The notes below the pieces were generated by a model that worked only from the letters and a program-made list of their open reading frames with translations, did not search any database and was not told the origin of the DNA. A program made the position numbers and the translations under genes. A stretch of 64,000 bases of DNA from Parafrankia sp. EUN1f. Its GTDB lineage: Bacteria > Actinomycetota > Actinomycetes > Frankiales > Frankiaceae. The stretch's first letter is position 1; each line of letters opens with the position of its first letter. This document shows positions 37,583 through 45,934 of this stretch, piece by piece. The stretch is taken from assembly GCF_000177675.1 (NCBI RefSeq), contig NZ_ADGX01000013.1:29851-93850 (forward strand). Direction: 5' to 3'.

Positions 37583-37672
37583 CGGCACGGCCGCGAACAC
37601 CGGTACGGCCACGGACACCGGTACGGCCGCGGACACCGGTACGGCCGCGGACACCGGTACGGCCGCGGACAC
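37583..37672. repeat. Five 18-nt tandem repeats between ligC and the next gene
   Basis: CGGTACGGCCGCGGACAC is repeated five times (first copy CGGCACGGCCGCGAACAC), between two convergent genes. The length is a multiple of three and each strand stays open in some frame, but I see no reason to call it coding. Confidence 0.9.
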
Positions 37673-37705
37673 GGAAGCAGGCGCGCGGACCCGGGCTGCC
37701 GGCGG

Positions 37706-39766
37706 TCACGGCCGGGCCCAGTCCGGCGCCCACCCGGGCACCACGTCCGACGGCAGCACGCCGAGTATCGAGGCGATCCGGTCGTTGTTCGCCACGATCG
37801 CGGGGCTGGCCAGCCAGCGCTCGTAGGCCGCCCGCTGGCCGCGGCTCATGGCCTCGACGGCGATCGGCTCGTCCGTGGGGCCGAGGAAGTCGTCCGCCGG
37901 GCCCGCGATGAAGCCGTCGGCGCGGGGATCGCCGGTGTAGACGCGGGTCGCGCCGTCGGCCGTCGTGACCAGGACCGGCCGGAGCGGATCGCTGCCGCGG
38001 CGCCGCCACAGGTCCGCGACCGAGGCACGGTAGCGGGCCTGCCAGTCAGGGAAGCGCCGCAGCCCGGCCCGCAGCTCCGCCAGGACCGCCCGGGCGGGAC
38101 CGATGGGCTGGTTCGCGGTGGCCCGCCGGACCCGGTCCTCGACGATCTCGACGGTCAGCCCACGGGCGAGATTCGCCAGGGTGCGTACCAGGCTCGTGGC
38201 GTCGATCGATTTCACGGTCTCCGCCAGCACGTCCAGCAGCACCGCGGTGCGCCGCTGGTGCTGCGCCACATTCGCGGCGTAGTCGCGAAGCTCGGCCTCC
38301 GCCACGTCCGTGAGAGCGGCCCCGAAGAACGTCGCCACCTCGTTGGACTGGTGGTAGGCCAGGGCACGCGGGCTGGCCGGGTAGTAGCCCGTGTCGGGCC
38401 GGTTGTAGCCGCGGGTCTGCTCCCACGCCCGCAGGTCGAGACCGGCGGCGAAGGTCACCGCGTCGGCCGCCAGCATCGGGGCGCTGGCGCCACCGCGCAG
38501 GCTCTCGCGGAGCAGCGTGGCCCACTGCCCCGGCGCGAGGCCCAGGCCCGGCGCGCCCGGTGCCGAGGTGTCGGGCGGCAGCGGAGAGGTCACCGCGGCG
38601 TAGAGATCATCCCGCCAGACGTGGAGGACCTGGCCGAACGCCGCCCGCATGTGCGCGGACACGTGCGCGGAATCGGGCCCGGCCGTCATCTCGACGAGCC
38701 GGACGACGAACTCCCGCGCCGCGGCGGGCTGGTCGTGGCGTGCCGCCGAGCCGCCCGCCGCGGCGATCAGGGCCGCGCGCGCGGGCTCGAGCTGCGCGGA
38801 CCAGGCGTCGCCGTCCGGGCGCAGGGCGCCGGGCAGGCCACCACCCTGCAGATGGGACGCGGACAGGAGATGGGAGAGGTGGCGGGTGGCGAACTCGGCA
38901 GCCAGTCGCGGCTGTGCCGCGATCGCCCGCAGAAGTGCGGCGGCGTAGTCCCGGTGCGCGGAACCGGCGGCCCACCGGCTCCCGGCGGCGGTGCCCCGCG
39001 GGCCCGGCCGCAGGCCGGCGTCGTGCAGCGAGCCGTCAGCCGTGCCGAAGAACAGATCCCCGAGGCGCTCGAGCAACGCGGGCGCGAACTGCCCGTGTGC
39101 CAGCAGCGGACCCAGCAGGGACGTCTCGACCTCGCCGGGGCGGCCCGCCCGGTTGAACCCGCGCAGCCACGCCCCGGCCAGATCCCGCACCCCGCTGTAG
39201 GTGGCGAGCCCACGCCCGAGGATGACCGCCACCCGTTCCTGGGCGGCCGGCCCCGCCGGCACGAACAGCCGGTACAACAGGCGGGCGAGGCCGGTGGGAC
39301 CAAGCCGGTCGAAGAACCCGGCCACGAAGTCCGGGTCGGTGACCCGTGCCCCGAGGTCGGTGAGAGCGGCGGTGACCCGCTGGTCGCCCCGGCGATTGGG
39401 ATCGGGGCGCAGCAGTTCCTCCGCGAGCGCTCGGCCGGCGCCTGACGCCTGCTCGGAGGTCTCATACCGGTCCGACGACGTGGGCAGGAAGACCAGACGT
39501 GGACTGTCCCGGACCGCCGGGTCGGCGGCCTGCGCCAGAACCAGGCGGCGGTGCAGCCGGGCCTCCTGCTCCGCGGCCCAGGTGTCGACGGCCCGCAGTC
39601 GGTTCGGTGTGTCCACTGCCAGCGGGACGGCGGCGACCTGCGCCGCCAGCACCTGCGCCTGCGCCTGCAGGGAGCCACGGAGATCACCCAGCCTGCTGAT
39701 CATTCGTTGCAGCGCCTCGGGATCGACGACGACGCGGTCGCCTGACATGGGCATGGACGTGGACAT
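37706..39766 (-). CDS. Large alpha-helical protein of unknown function, partner of the WXG-like gene
   Basis: 686 residues from ATG 39764-39766. The first 100 residues look like a helical hairpin (VVVDPEALQRMISRLGDLRG and further heptad-like helices), as in WXG100 or LXG N-termini. The rest is rich in Ala, Leu and Arg, largely helical, with no signal peptide or membrane segment that I can see and no enzyme motif I recognise. It begins 19 bp after the small WXG-like gene and is surely co-transcribed with it. Such pairs are often substrates of type VII (ESX) secretion; here that is inference. The C-terminal region (about 600-686) mentions no known toxin motif. Confidence 0.7.
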   Translation of the reverse strand: MSTSMPMSGDRVVVDPEALQRMISRLGDLRGSLQAQAQVLAAQVAAVPLAVDTPNRLRAVDTWAAEQEARLHRRLVLAQAADPAVRDSPRLVFLPTSSDRYETSEQASGAGRALAEELLRPDPNRRGDQRVTAALTDLGARVTDPDFVAGFFDRLGPTGLARLLYRLFVPAGPAAQERVAVILGRGLATYSGVRDLAGAWLRGFNRAGRPGEVETSLLGPLLAHGQFAPALLERLGDLFFGTADGSLHDAGLRPGPRGTAAGSRWAAGSAHRDYAAALLRAIAAQPRLAAEFATRHLSHLLSASHLQGGGLPGALRPDGDAWSAQLEPARAALIAAAGGSAARHDQPAAAREFVVRLVEMTAGPDSAHVSAHMRAAFGQVLHVWRDDLYAAVTSPLPPDTSAPGAPGLGLAPGQWATLLRESLRGGASAPMLAADAVTFAAGLDLRAWEQTRGYNRPDTGYYPASPRALAYHQSNEVATFFGAALTDVAEAELRDYAANVAQHQRRTAVLLDVLAETVKSIDATSLVRTLANLARGLTVEIVEDRVRRATANQPIGPARAVLAELRAGLRRFPDWQARYRASVADLWRRRGSDPLRPVLVTTADGATRVYTGDPRADGFIAGPADDFLGPTDEPIAVEAMSRGQRAAYERWLASPAIVANNDRIASILGVLPSDVVPGWAPDWARP

Positions 39767-39785
39767 GGCCCGCCGCCCGCGCTGC

Positions 39786-40175
39786 CTACCGGCGCCCGGC
39801 CGGCGCCAGGGGCACCGCCTGGGCCGGGCCGGGATGGCGTGCCCGGGGATCGTCGAGGCCCACCAGCTCGGACTGGCCGGCGAGCAGGCCGCGGCACTCG
39901 GTGACGCACGCCTCGAGATGGCCGAGGGTGGCCGCGCGCTGGTCCGCGGCCTGGCGCCACCAGTCGTCCGCCGCCCGGCCCTGCCAGCCACCCGCGGTGG
40001 CCTCGATGAACAGCACATCGAACGCGTCGGACACCGCCTGGCGCCCCGCCGCGGCGGCCGCCAGCGCGGCCTCGACCGCGTGCAGATAACGGTTCGGAAC
40101 GCCGGGTTGGGGTGCCGTGCCGATCTGGAGTGCTGTGCCGATCTGGAGTGCCGCGCCGGGCTGAGGTGAGGGCAT
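39786..40175 (-). CDS. WXG100-like small helical protein
   Basis: 129 residues. Two helices surround a central turn with GGWQGRAADDWWRQAAD, close to the W-x-G turn of ESAT-6/WXG100 proteins. The family is normally about 100 residues; this one has extra N- and C-terminal tails. The N-terminus holds a repeated LQIGTA motif from a short DNA duplication near 40115-40150. It is the first gene of the pair with the 686-residue protein. No ESX ATPase (EccC) is in the window. Confidence 0.65.
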   Translation of the reverse strand: MPSPQPGAALQIGTALQIGTAPQPGVPNRYLHAVEAALAAAAAGRQAVSDAFDVLFIEATAGGWQGRAADDWWRQAADQRAATLGHLEACVTECRGLLAGQSELVGLDDPRARHPGPAQAVPLAPAGRR

Positions 40176-40345
40176 TGTGCCGCCGTCCGTAGCAGTGATC
40201 CGTCAGGGGCGGGGCCGGCGTTCCGCGGGTGCGGTCGCGCGGCCTCGAAGGACGTGATCGACGCTAGGCGTGGCCGATGGTGACTGGCCGCTTCAGATCC
40301 GGACTGTGGACAACGTGAAGTCGTCCAGAGACCGCGTCCCGGGGC

Positions 40346-41176
40346 TCACCGCCCGGCCGAATCCGAATCCGAATCCGAATCGGAATCGGAATCGGGCCTC
40401 CGGGCGAGCCGCAGGAAGAGGACGTCGCTCTCCTCGAGCACGTGCACGAGCCGCAGGTCGAGCGGTGCCGCCCAGGCCGGACCGGTCATCATCCCGAGCC
40501 GCCCCGGGCCGGCCAGCACCGGAGCGAGCGTCACGCAGGCCTCGTCCAACAGCCCGGCCTGGGCGAACTGGGCGTGCAGGCTTGGGCCGCCCTCGGTCAG
40601 CACCCGCAGCAGGCCCCGGGCTGCGAGCGCGGCGAGCACGGCCGGCGGCTCGACGGTGCGTTCCCCACAGATCACGATGTCCGCGACCGGCTCCAGGGCA
40701 CGCCGCGCCCGGGCCGGTGCCGCCTCGGAGGTCAGCAGCAGCGGGCGTACCGCCCCGCCGAACAGCCGTGCCTGCGGGTCGAGGTCGAGCCGGCCGCTGA
40801 CGACGGCGACCGGGGGCACGGCCGCAAGCCCCGCGGCGACCCGCCGCTCCTGGCGTTCGGCCGGCACCGGAACTGGGCCGTAGTCCTCGGCTCGGACGGT
40901 GCCCGCGCCGACCAGCACCACGTCGGACAGCCAGCGCAGGGTGCGGAACACCAACCGGTCGGCCGGCCCGCCGAGCCCGCCCGACCGGCCGTCGATCTCG
41001 ATGGCTCCGTCGACGGAGGTGACGAAGTTGGACCGTACGTGGGGGATGCCCGGCACCGGCTCGGGCAGCGCGTACGCGGCGTCGAGATCGACGGTTCCGG
41101 TACCGCTCGCCTCGGTGTGTGTACTCCCGAAGGCACCCGTGGCAGCAGGGGCGCTGGTGGACAGAAGGACACGCAT
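40346..41176 (-). CDS. RibD C-terminal / dihydrofolate-reductase-like reductase
   Basis: 276 residues with the pyrimidine-reductase fold: VRSNFVTSVDGAIEIDGRSG (substrate and NADPH region), FRTLRWLSDVVLVGAGTVRAEDYG split over the family core, and LRVLTEGGPSLHAQFAQAGL near the end. RibD-type enzymes reduce the ribosyl side chain in riboflavin synthesis, but many stand-alone actinobacterial members have other or unknown roles. The C-terminus is an acidic (Ser-Asp)n tail encoded by a six-base repeat. Start ATG 41174-41176. Confidence 0.8.
   Translation of the reverse strand: MRVLLSTSAPAATGAFGSTHTEASGTGTVDLDAAYALPEPVPGIPHVRSNFVTSVDGAIEIDGRSGGLGGPADRLVFRTLRWLSDVVLVGAGTVRAEDYGPVPVPAERQERRVAAGLAAVPPVAVVSGRLDLDPQARLFGGAVRPLLLTSEAAPARARRALEPVADIVICGERTVEPPAVLAALAARGLLRVLTEGGPSLHAQFAQAGLLDEACVTLAPVLAGPGRLGMMTGPAWAAPLDLRLVHVLEESDVLFLRLARRPDSDSDSDSDSDSAGR
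40357..40396. repeat. Six-base microsatellite encoding a (Ser-Asp)n tail
   Basis: CCGAAT is repeated four times, followed by CGGAAT units. On the minus strand it encodes alternating Asp and Ser at the C-terminus of the reductase. The length may vary between strains. Confidence 0.85.
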
Positions 41177-41329
41177 CTGCCCGACTGTAGCCGCGCCACC
41201 CGGTGGTACCGGTGTCCGGCCACCGGTGCTTTCGCCAGGCCCGCCGGACGCCCGCGGGCACCCGGCGAAAGCACCGCGCCGCAGGGGCCGCCGCCGTTGG
41301 TGTCCCCGCGGGAGTGCCAGGATGAATGC

Positions 41330-41455
41330 GTGAACACGTACGTGCTGCTTCTGATCTGTGTTCTGATCGTCAGTCTTGCCGGGCTCGGCTCCCTGTACTA
41401 CCTGCTGAACCGCAACGCGGCCCGCCGTCGATCCGCCCGCCGACCCGGCCGTTGA
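41330..41455 (+). CDS. Small single-pass membrane protein (41 residues)
   Basis: GTG 41330 opens MNTYVLLLICVLIVSLAGL, a clear membrane helix, followed by GSLYYLLNRN and a very basic tail (ARRRSARRPGR). A GGGAG sequence lies about 20 bp upstream. The positive tail predicts the C-terminus inside. It lies between two leftward genes on the opposite strand, so it has its own promoter if real. Function unknown. Confidence 0.5.
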   Translation: MNTYVLLLICVLIVSLAGLGSLYYLLNRNAARRRSARRPGR

Positions 41456-41513
41456 GCCGCCCGCCGACCCGGCCGCCGACCGGACCGTTGGGCCGGCCAG
41501 GCCGGCGAGTGGG

Positions 41514-43274
41514 TCAGGCCGTCGGCAGCAGGCGCACCACGACGACGGACTCGCCCGCCAGCTCGACCCGGCCGGGCATGTAGGTGAAGCCGGGCCGGGA
41601 GGCCGCCGGCGCGTCGAAGGGCACCCCGTCCACCGGCACGCTCTGGCGTTCGGCACCCAGGTTGCACACCACGGCCACGTCACCGTCGCGGGAAAGCCGG
41701 CGCAGCACGAACCAGTTCGCCTGCTCGTCGTAGGAGCAGCGCACTGAATCCAGCGCGGGATCGCTGAGCTGCGGTAGCCGCCGGCGCAGGGCGATCAGGC
41801 GGCGGTGCCAGTCGAGCAGCGAGGCGGGACCGGGCTGGTCACGTTCGGCCCAGTCCAGCCGGGACCGTTCGAAGGTCGCCAGGTCCTGCGGGTCGGGGAC
41901 GTCCTGGGGCCCCCACCCATGGGCGGCGAACTCGCTGCGCCGCCCGGTCCGCACCGCCTCCGCGAGCCCCGGGTCGGTGTGATCGGTGAAGTACTGCCAC
42001 GGTGTGGTGGCCCCCCACTCCTCGCCCATGAACAGCATCGGGGTGAACGGCGCGGTGAGCAGCAGCGCGGCTCCGATGCGCAGCCGGCCGTCGCTGAGCG
42101 TGGCGCTGGCGCGGTCACCGGTCGCCCGGTTGCCGATCTGGTCGTGGTTCTGCAGGAACGTGACGAACCGGTACGCCGGTGTCCGGCGTGGCACCGGCCG
42201 GCCGTGGGCCCGGCCGCGGAACGTCGAGTACTCGCCGTCATGGACGAACGCAGAGCTCAGCGCCTTGCTCAGCGTCTCGAACGAGCCGAAGTCCCCGTAG
42301 TAGCCCTGCCGCTCCCCGGAAAGGGTGGACCACAGCGCGTGGTGGATGTCGTCCGCCCACTGCCCGTCGAGACCGTGGCCTCCCGCCTCGGGTGCGGTGA
42401 TCATCCGTGGGTCGTTGAGATCGGACTCCGCCACCGCGAACAGCGGCCGGCGTTGCTGGGTGCCGAGCCGGTGCACCGCGTCGGAGATCTCCTCCAGCAG
42501 GTGCCGGGCCCGGTTGTCGACGAACGCGTGCACCGCGTCCAGGCGTAGCCCGTCGCAGTGGTAGTCCCGCAGCCATGCCAGCGCGCTGTCGATGATGAAC
42601 GCGCGGACCTCGTCCGAACCGGGGGTGTCCAGGTTGACCGCTGGGCCCCACGGGGTGCTGTAGCGGTCGGTGAAATAGGGGCCGAACCGGCCGAGGTAGT
42701 TGCCGTCCGGTCCGAGATGGTTGTAGACGACGTCCATGATCACGCCGAGGCCGCGGGCGTGCGCGGCGTCCACGAAGCGCTTGAGGCCCTCCGGGCCGCC
42801 GTAGGGCTCATGAACGGCGAACAGCCCGACCCCGTCATAGCCCCAGCCGTGCCGCCCCGGGTAGGCGTTCACCGGCAGCAGCTCGACGATGTCGATACCC
42901 AGGTCCGCGAGGTGGTCGAGCCGCTCGATCGCCGCGTCGAAGGTGCCCTGCGGCGTGAACGTGCCGACGTGGAGCTCGTAGAGCACGCTGCCGGACAGCG
43001 GCACCCCGCGCCAGTGGACGTCCGTCCAGGGGAAGCGGGCGTGGTCGACGAGCCGGGAGCGGCCGTGCACCCCGTGCGGCTGCCAGGCTGACCGTGGATC
43101 GGGCAGCTCCTGCTCGCCATCATCGAGGAGGTAGGCGTAGTCCGTCCCGTGCCGGGCGGTCGGCACCTCGACGGTCCACCACCCGCCGGGGGCACCGGCC
43201 ATCTGGTGCACCGTGTCCGACACGACCAGGCTGACGGTCTTCGCGGCCGGTGCCCACACCCGGAAGTAGCTCAT
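41514..43274 (-). CDS. treZ: Malto-oligosyltrehalose trehalohydrolase
   Basis: 586-residue glycoside hydrolase family 13 enzyme that releases trehalose from maltooligosyl-trehalose. It has an N-terminal beta-sandwich (YFRVWAPAAKTVSLVV), then the barrel with VYNHLGPDGNYLGRFGPYF, the nucleophile motif GLRLDAVHAF, the acid/base region FAVAESDLNDPRM and VTFLQNHDQIGNR. It is the last gene of treX-treY-treZ; the gap to treY is 68 bp and holds a short repeat. The pathway makes trehalose from glycogen, a stress protectant. Confidence 0.95.
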   Translation of the reverse strand: MSYFRVWAPAAKTVSLVVSDTVHQMAGAPGGWWTVEVPTARHGTDYAYLLDDGEQELPDPRSAWQPHGVHGRSRLVDHARFPWTDVHWRGVPLSGSVLYELHVGTFTPQGTFDAAIERLDHLADLGIDIVELLPVNAYPGRHGWGYDGVGLFAVHEPYGGPEGLKRFVDAAHARGLGVIMDVVYNHLGPDGNYLGRFGPYFTDRYSTPWGPAVNLDTPGSDEVRAFIIDSALAWLRDYHCDGLRLDAVHAFVDNRARHLLEEISDAVHRLGTQQRRPLFAVAESDLNDPRMITAPEAGGHGLDGQWADDIHHALWSTLSGERQGYYGDFGSFETLSKALSSAFVHDGEYSTFRGRAHGRPVPRRTPAYRFVTFLQNHDQIGNRATGDRASATLSDGRLRIGAALLLTAPFTPMLFMGEEWGATTPWQYFTDHTDPGLAEAVRTGRRSEFAAHGWGPQDVPDPQDLATFERSRLDWAERDQPGPASLLDWHRRLIALRRRLPQLSDPALDSVRCSYDEQANWFVLRRLSRDGDVAVVCNLGAERQSVPVDGVPFDAPAASRPGFTYMPGRVELAGESVVVVRLLPTA

Positions 43275-43342
43275 GGTCTCCTGTCCTGAAACCGCGGATG
43301 TCCTGCAGCCACGGATGATCTGGGGCTACGGATGATCTGGGA

Positions 43343-45934
43343 CTACGGGGTGCGGATCAGCAGGCTCACGGGGAAGTCCCGCAGCAGGCGCAGCACGTAG
43401 GCGGTCCCACCGTCATGCCGGCGGCCGGTGAGCACGTCGGCCCAGCGGCCCTCGGGCAGGGTGACGGTGGTGTCACGCCAGCCGCCGCCACGCCGCAGCC
43501 CGAGCACGAGCCGCGGAACGACGGTGACCACCGACTCGGCCCGGCAGAACGCGACCACGTGCTCGGCGGCCGACCCGGACGCCCACAACGGCCGGTAGCT
43601 GCCGTGCTCGCCGAACCACTCCGGATTGTCCCGGCGGATGCGCAGCGCCCGGGCGACGACCAGCAGCTTCGCCGCGCCCGAGTCGTCGAGCAGGGGCGGG
43701 CGTTTCGGGGCGGCGAGCTCGGATCCCGGTTCCACGCCCAGCTCGGTGAGCATCTTGGTCCGCTCACCGAAGTTGACCGGACGCCGGTTGTCGGGGTCGA
43801 CCAGCGAGTGGTCCCACAGCTCCTGGCCCTGGTAGACGTCCGGAATGCCGGGCATCGTGAGCTGGAGCAGCTTCTGCGCGAGGCTGTTCTGCCGGCCGAG
43901 CTCCACCAGCGTCGAGACGTAGGTGTCGAGGGCTGCGACGAAGTCCTCGTCCTCCAGAGCGCCCTCGATGTAGTTGGTCAGCGCCGCCTCGTACGACGGG
44001 TCGGTGTCCGCCCAGGTGGTGAAGTGCTTGGCCTCCCGCACGGCCTTGACCATGTACTGGGACACCCGCTCGGCCGAGATCGGCCACGCGCCGACCAGGG
44101 TCTGCACCAGCAGGTACATCGTGACCGGATCGGGCCAGCCCGCCTCCGGGTCGGCGTGCCGCTCGCCCAGACGGGCCAGCCGCCGCACGATGTCGGCCCA
44201 GCCCCGCGGGTCCTCCGACAGCACGGCGAGCCGGGCCCGCACGTCCTCGGAGCGCTTGGTGTCGTGGGTGGACAGCGTGGTCATGGTCAGCGGCCACGTG
44301 CGCTGGGTGCTGATGTTGGCTTCGTGGAACTCGTTGACGGCGCTGCGCGGATGCCCGGTCGGATAGGCCGGGAAGTCACCCGGAGCACCACCGACCTCGT
44401 TGAGCGCGACCATCGGGACGTACCGGTAGAAGGCGGTGTCCTCGACGCCCTTGGCCATCACCGGGCCGCAGGTCTGCTGGAAGCGCACCACGAACTCGGG
44501 CGGCCCGGCCAGCGCCAGATCCTCGATGAGATCGATCTCGCTGGTCCGGCCGGGCAGTGTCAGCCGGGCCTGCTCGCAGGCCCGGACGATGTGCCCGCGG
44601 GCCTCCAGGCTCGGTGTTCCGTCCGGTCGGATGTAGGCGCGGTACACCTCGAAGGCGGCGAGGACCTCCCGCAGCGCCTCCCGCAGGCCGGCCCTGGTGA
44701 GGTCGGCGCGGTCGCGGCGGGCCTCGGCCAGCGCCAGGCCGGTGAGCCGGTCGACCTCGGGCCGCAGCACGCTGGTCAGGACGTCCATCTTGGCCTGCCG
44801 GGCCACCAGCGCGAAGTCGGGGGAGCGGCCGGTGACCTCGGTGTAGAGGGTGCCCATCGTCCGGGCGGACACCGGGTCCAGGAAGAGCCGGGTCAGCCGG
44901 TTCAGCGCGTCGTAGCCGGTGGTGCCGTCGCAGGCCCAGTTGTCCGGCAGGGTCTCCTCACGCTCGATGATCTTCTCGATCACCGTCCAGACGCCGCCGG
45001 TAGCGTCGGACAGCTGGCGCAGGTACTCCTCCGGGTCGGCGAGGCCGTCCGGATGATCGATGCGCAGGCCCTCCAGGTTGCCGGAGCGGACCTGCTCGAT
45101 CAGCAGGCGGTGGGTGGCGGCGAAGACGTCGGGGTCCTCCTGGCGCAGGCCGGCGAGCGAGGAGATGTCGAAGAAACGGCGGTAGTTCAGCTCCGTCCCG
45201 CCGACGCGCCACCAGCACAGCCGGTAGTACTGCGCGTCCAGGGTCGCCGCGACGTCGGACGGGTCGGCCGTGCCCGCCGCGACCGGAAGCACGTGGTCGT
45301 AGTAGACGATGACCCATTCGCCGTCCTCGTCCTGCTCGACGCTGATCTCGTCGGCGGCGAGGCTGTCGGCGAGCGACTGGCCGAGCAGGGGCAGCAGCAC
45401 CCGCCCCGGGTTCTCGGGGGAGTCCCAGTCGATGTCGAACCAGGAGGCGTAGGGGGAGTCCGGCCCCTCACGCAGCACCGACCACCAGGCCGTGTTCGTC
45501 GTTCCGGGCGTCAGCACGGCCATGTGGTTGGGGACGACGTCCGCGATGAGGGCCAGCCCGGCGCGGCGGGCGGCCGCCACCAGCCGGCGCAGGCCGCCGA
45601 GCCCGCCCAGCTCGGGGTTGATCTGGGTGTGGTCGACGACGTCGTAGCCGTGCGTCGACCCGGGCGCCGCCTCGAGGATCGGCGACAGGTAGAGGTGGGA
45701 GACCCCCAGCGCCGACAGGTACGGAATGATCACGGCGGCGTCGGTGAACCCGAACTCCATGTGGAGCTGGAGCCGGTAGGTCCCGGTGGGGATGCCCCGG
45801 CGCTCGCCGCCGTCGTGCGGGCCGCCCCGACCGGGCCCGACGACCCGCCCGGCCCCGCCGTCCCGACGGCGGTCGGGAGCGTGTCGTTCGGCGGGTCCGG
45901 TCCGGTCCGGGCCGCCGGGCCAGTCAGCTGACAC
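43343..45934 (-). CDS. treY: Malto-oligosyltrehalose synthase
   Basis: 863 residues, family GH13. It rearranges the reducing end of a maltodextrin to a trehalose unit. GIPTGTYRLQLHMEFGFTDA is the family opening; DVVPNHMAVL, LEGLRIDHPDGLADPEEYL and the C-terminal GIPDVYQGQELWDHSLVDPD are the landmarks. The start GTG overlaps the treX stop by 11 bp, indicating coupling. About 45 basic residues precede the conserved part. Confidence 0.95.
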   Translation of the reverse strand: MSADWPGGPDRTGPAERHAPDRRRDGGAGRVVGPGRGGPHDGGERRGIPTGTYRLQLHMEFGFTDAAVIIPYLSALGVSHLYLSPILEAAPGSTHGYDVVDHTQINPELGGLGGLRRLVAAARRAGLALIADVVPNHMAVLTPGTTNTAWWSVLREGPDSPYASWFDIDWDSPENPGRVLLPLLGQSLADSLAADEISVEQDEDGEWVIVYYDHVLPVAAGTADPSDVAATLDAQYYRLCWWRVGGTELNYRRFFDISSLAGLRQEDPDVFAATHRLLIEQVRSGNLEGLRIDHPDGLADPEEYLRQLSDATGGVWTVIEKIIEREETLPDNWACDGTTGYDALNRLTRLFLDPVSARTMGTLYTEVTGRSPDFALVARQAKMDVLTSVLRPEVDRLTGLALAEARRDRADLTRAGLREALREVLAAFEVYRAYIRPDGTPSLEARGHIVRACEQARLTLPGRTSEIDLIEDLALAGPPEFVVRFQQTCGPVMAKGVEDTAFYRYVPMVALNEVGGAPGDFPAYPTGHPRSAVNEFHEANISTQRTWPLTMTTLSTHDTKRSEDVRARLAVLSEDPRGWADIVRRLARLGERHADPEAGWPDPVTMYLLVQTLVGAWPISAERVSQYMVKAVREAKHFTTWADTDPSYEAALTNYIEGALEDEDFVAALDTYVSTLVELGRQNSLAQKLLQLTMPGIPDVYQGQELWDHSLVDPDNRRPVNFGERTKMLTELGVEPGSELAAPKRPPLLDDSGAAKLLVVARALRIRRDNPEWFGEHGSYRPLWASGSAAEHVVAFCRAESVVTVVPRLVLGLRRGGGWRDTTVTLPEGRWADVLTGRRHDGGTAYVLRLLRDFPVSLLIRTP

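Noticed and set aside
37583..37672. Repeat protein encoded by the 18-nt array
   Set aside because: The array lies between two convergent stops without a start codon or ribosome binding site that would make a sensible protein.
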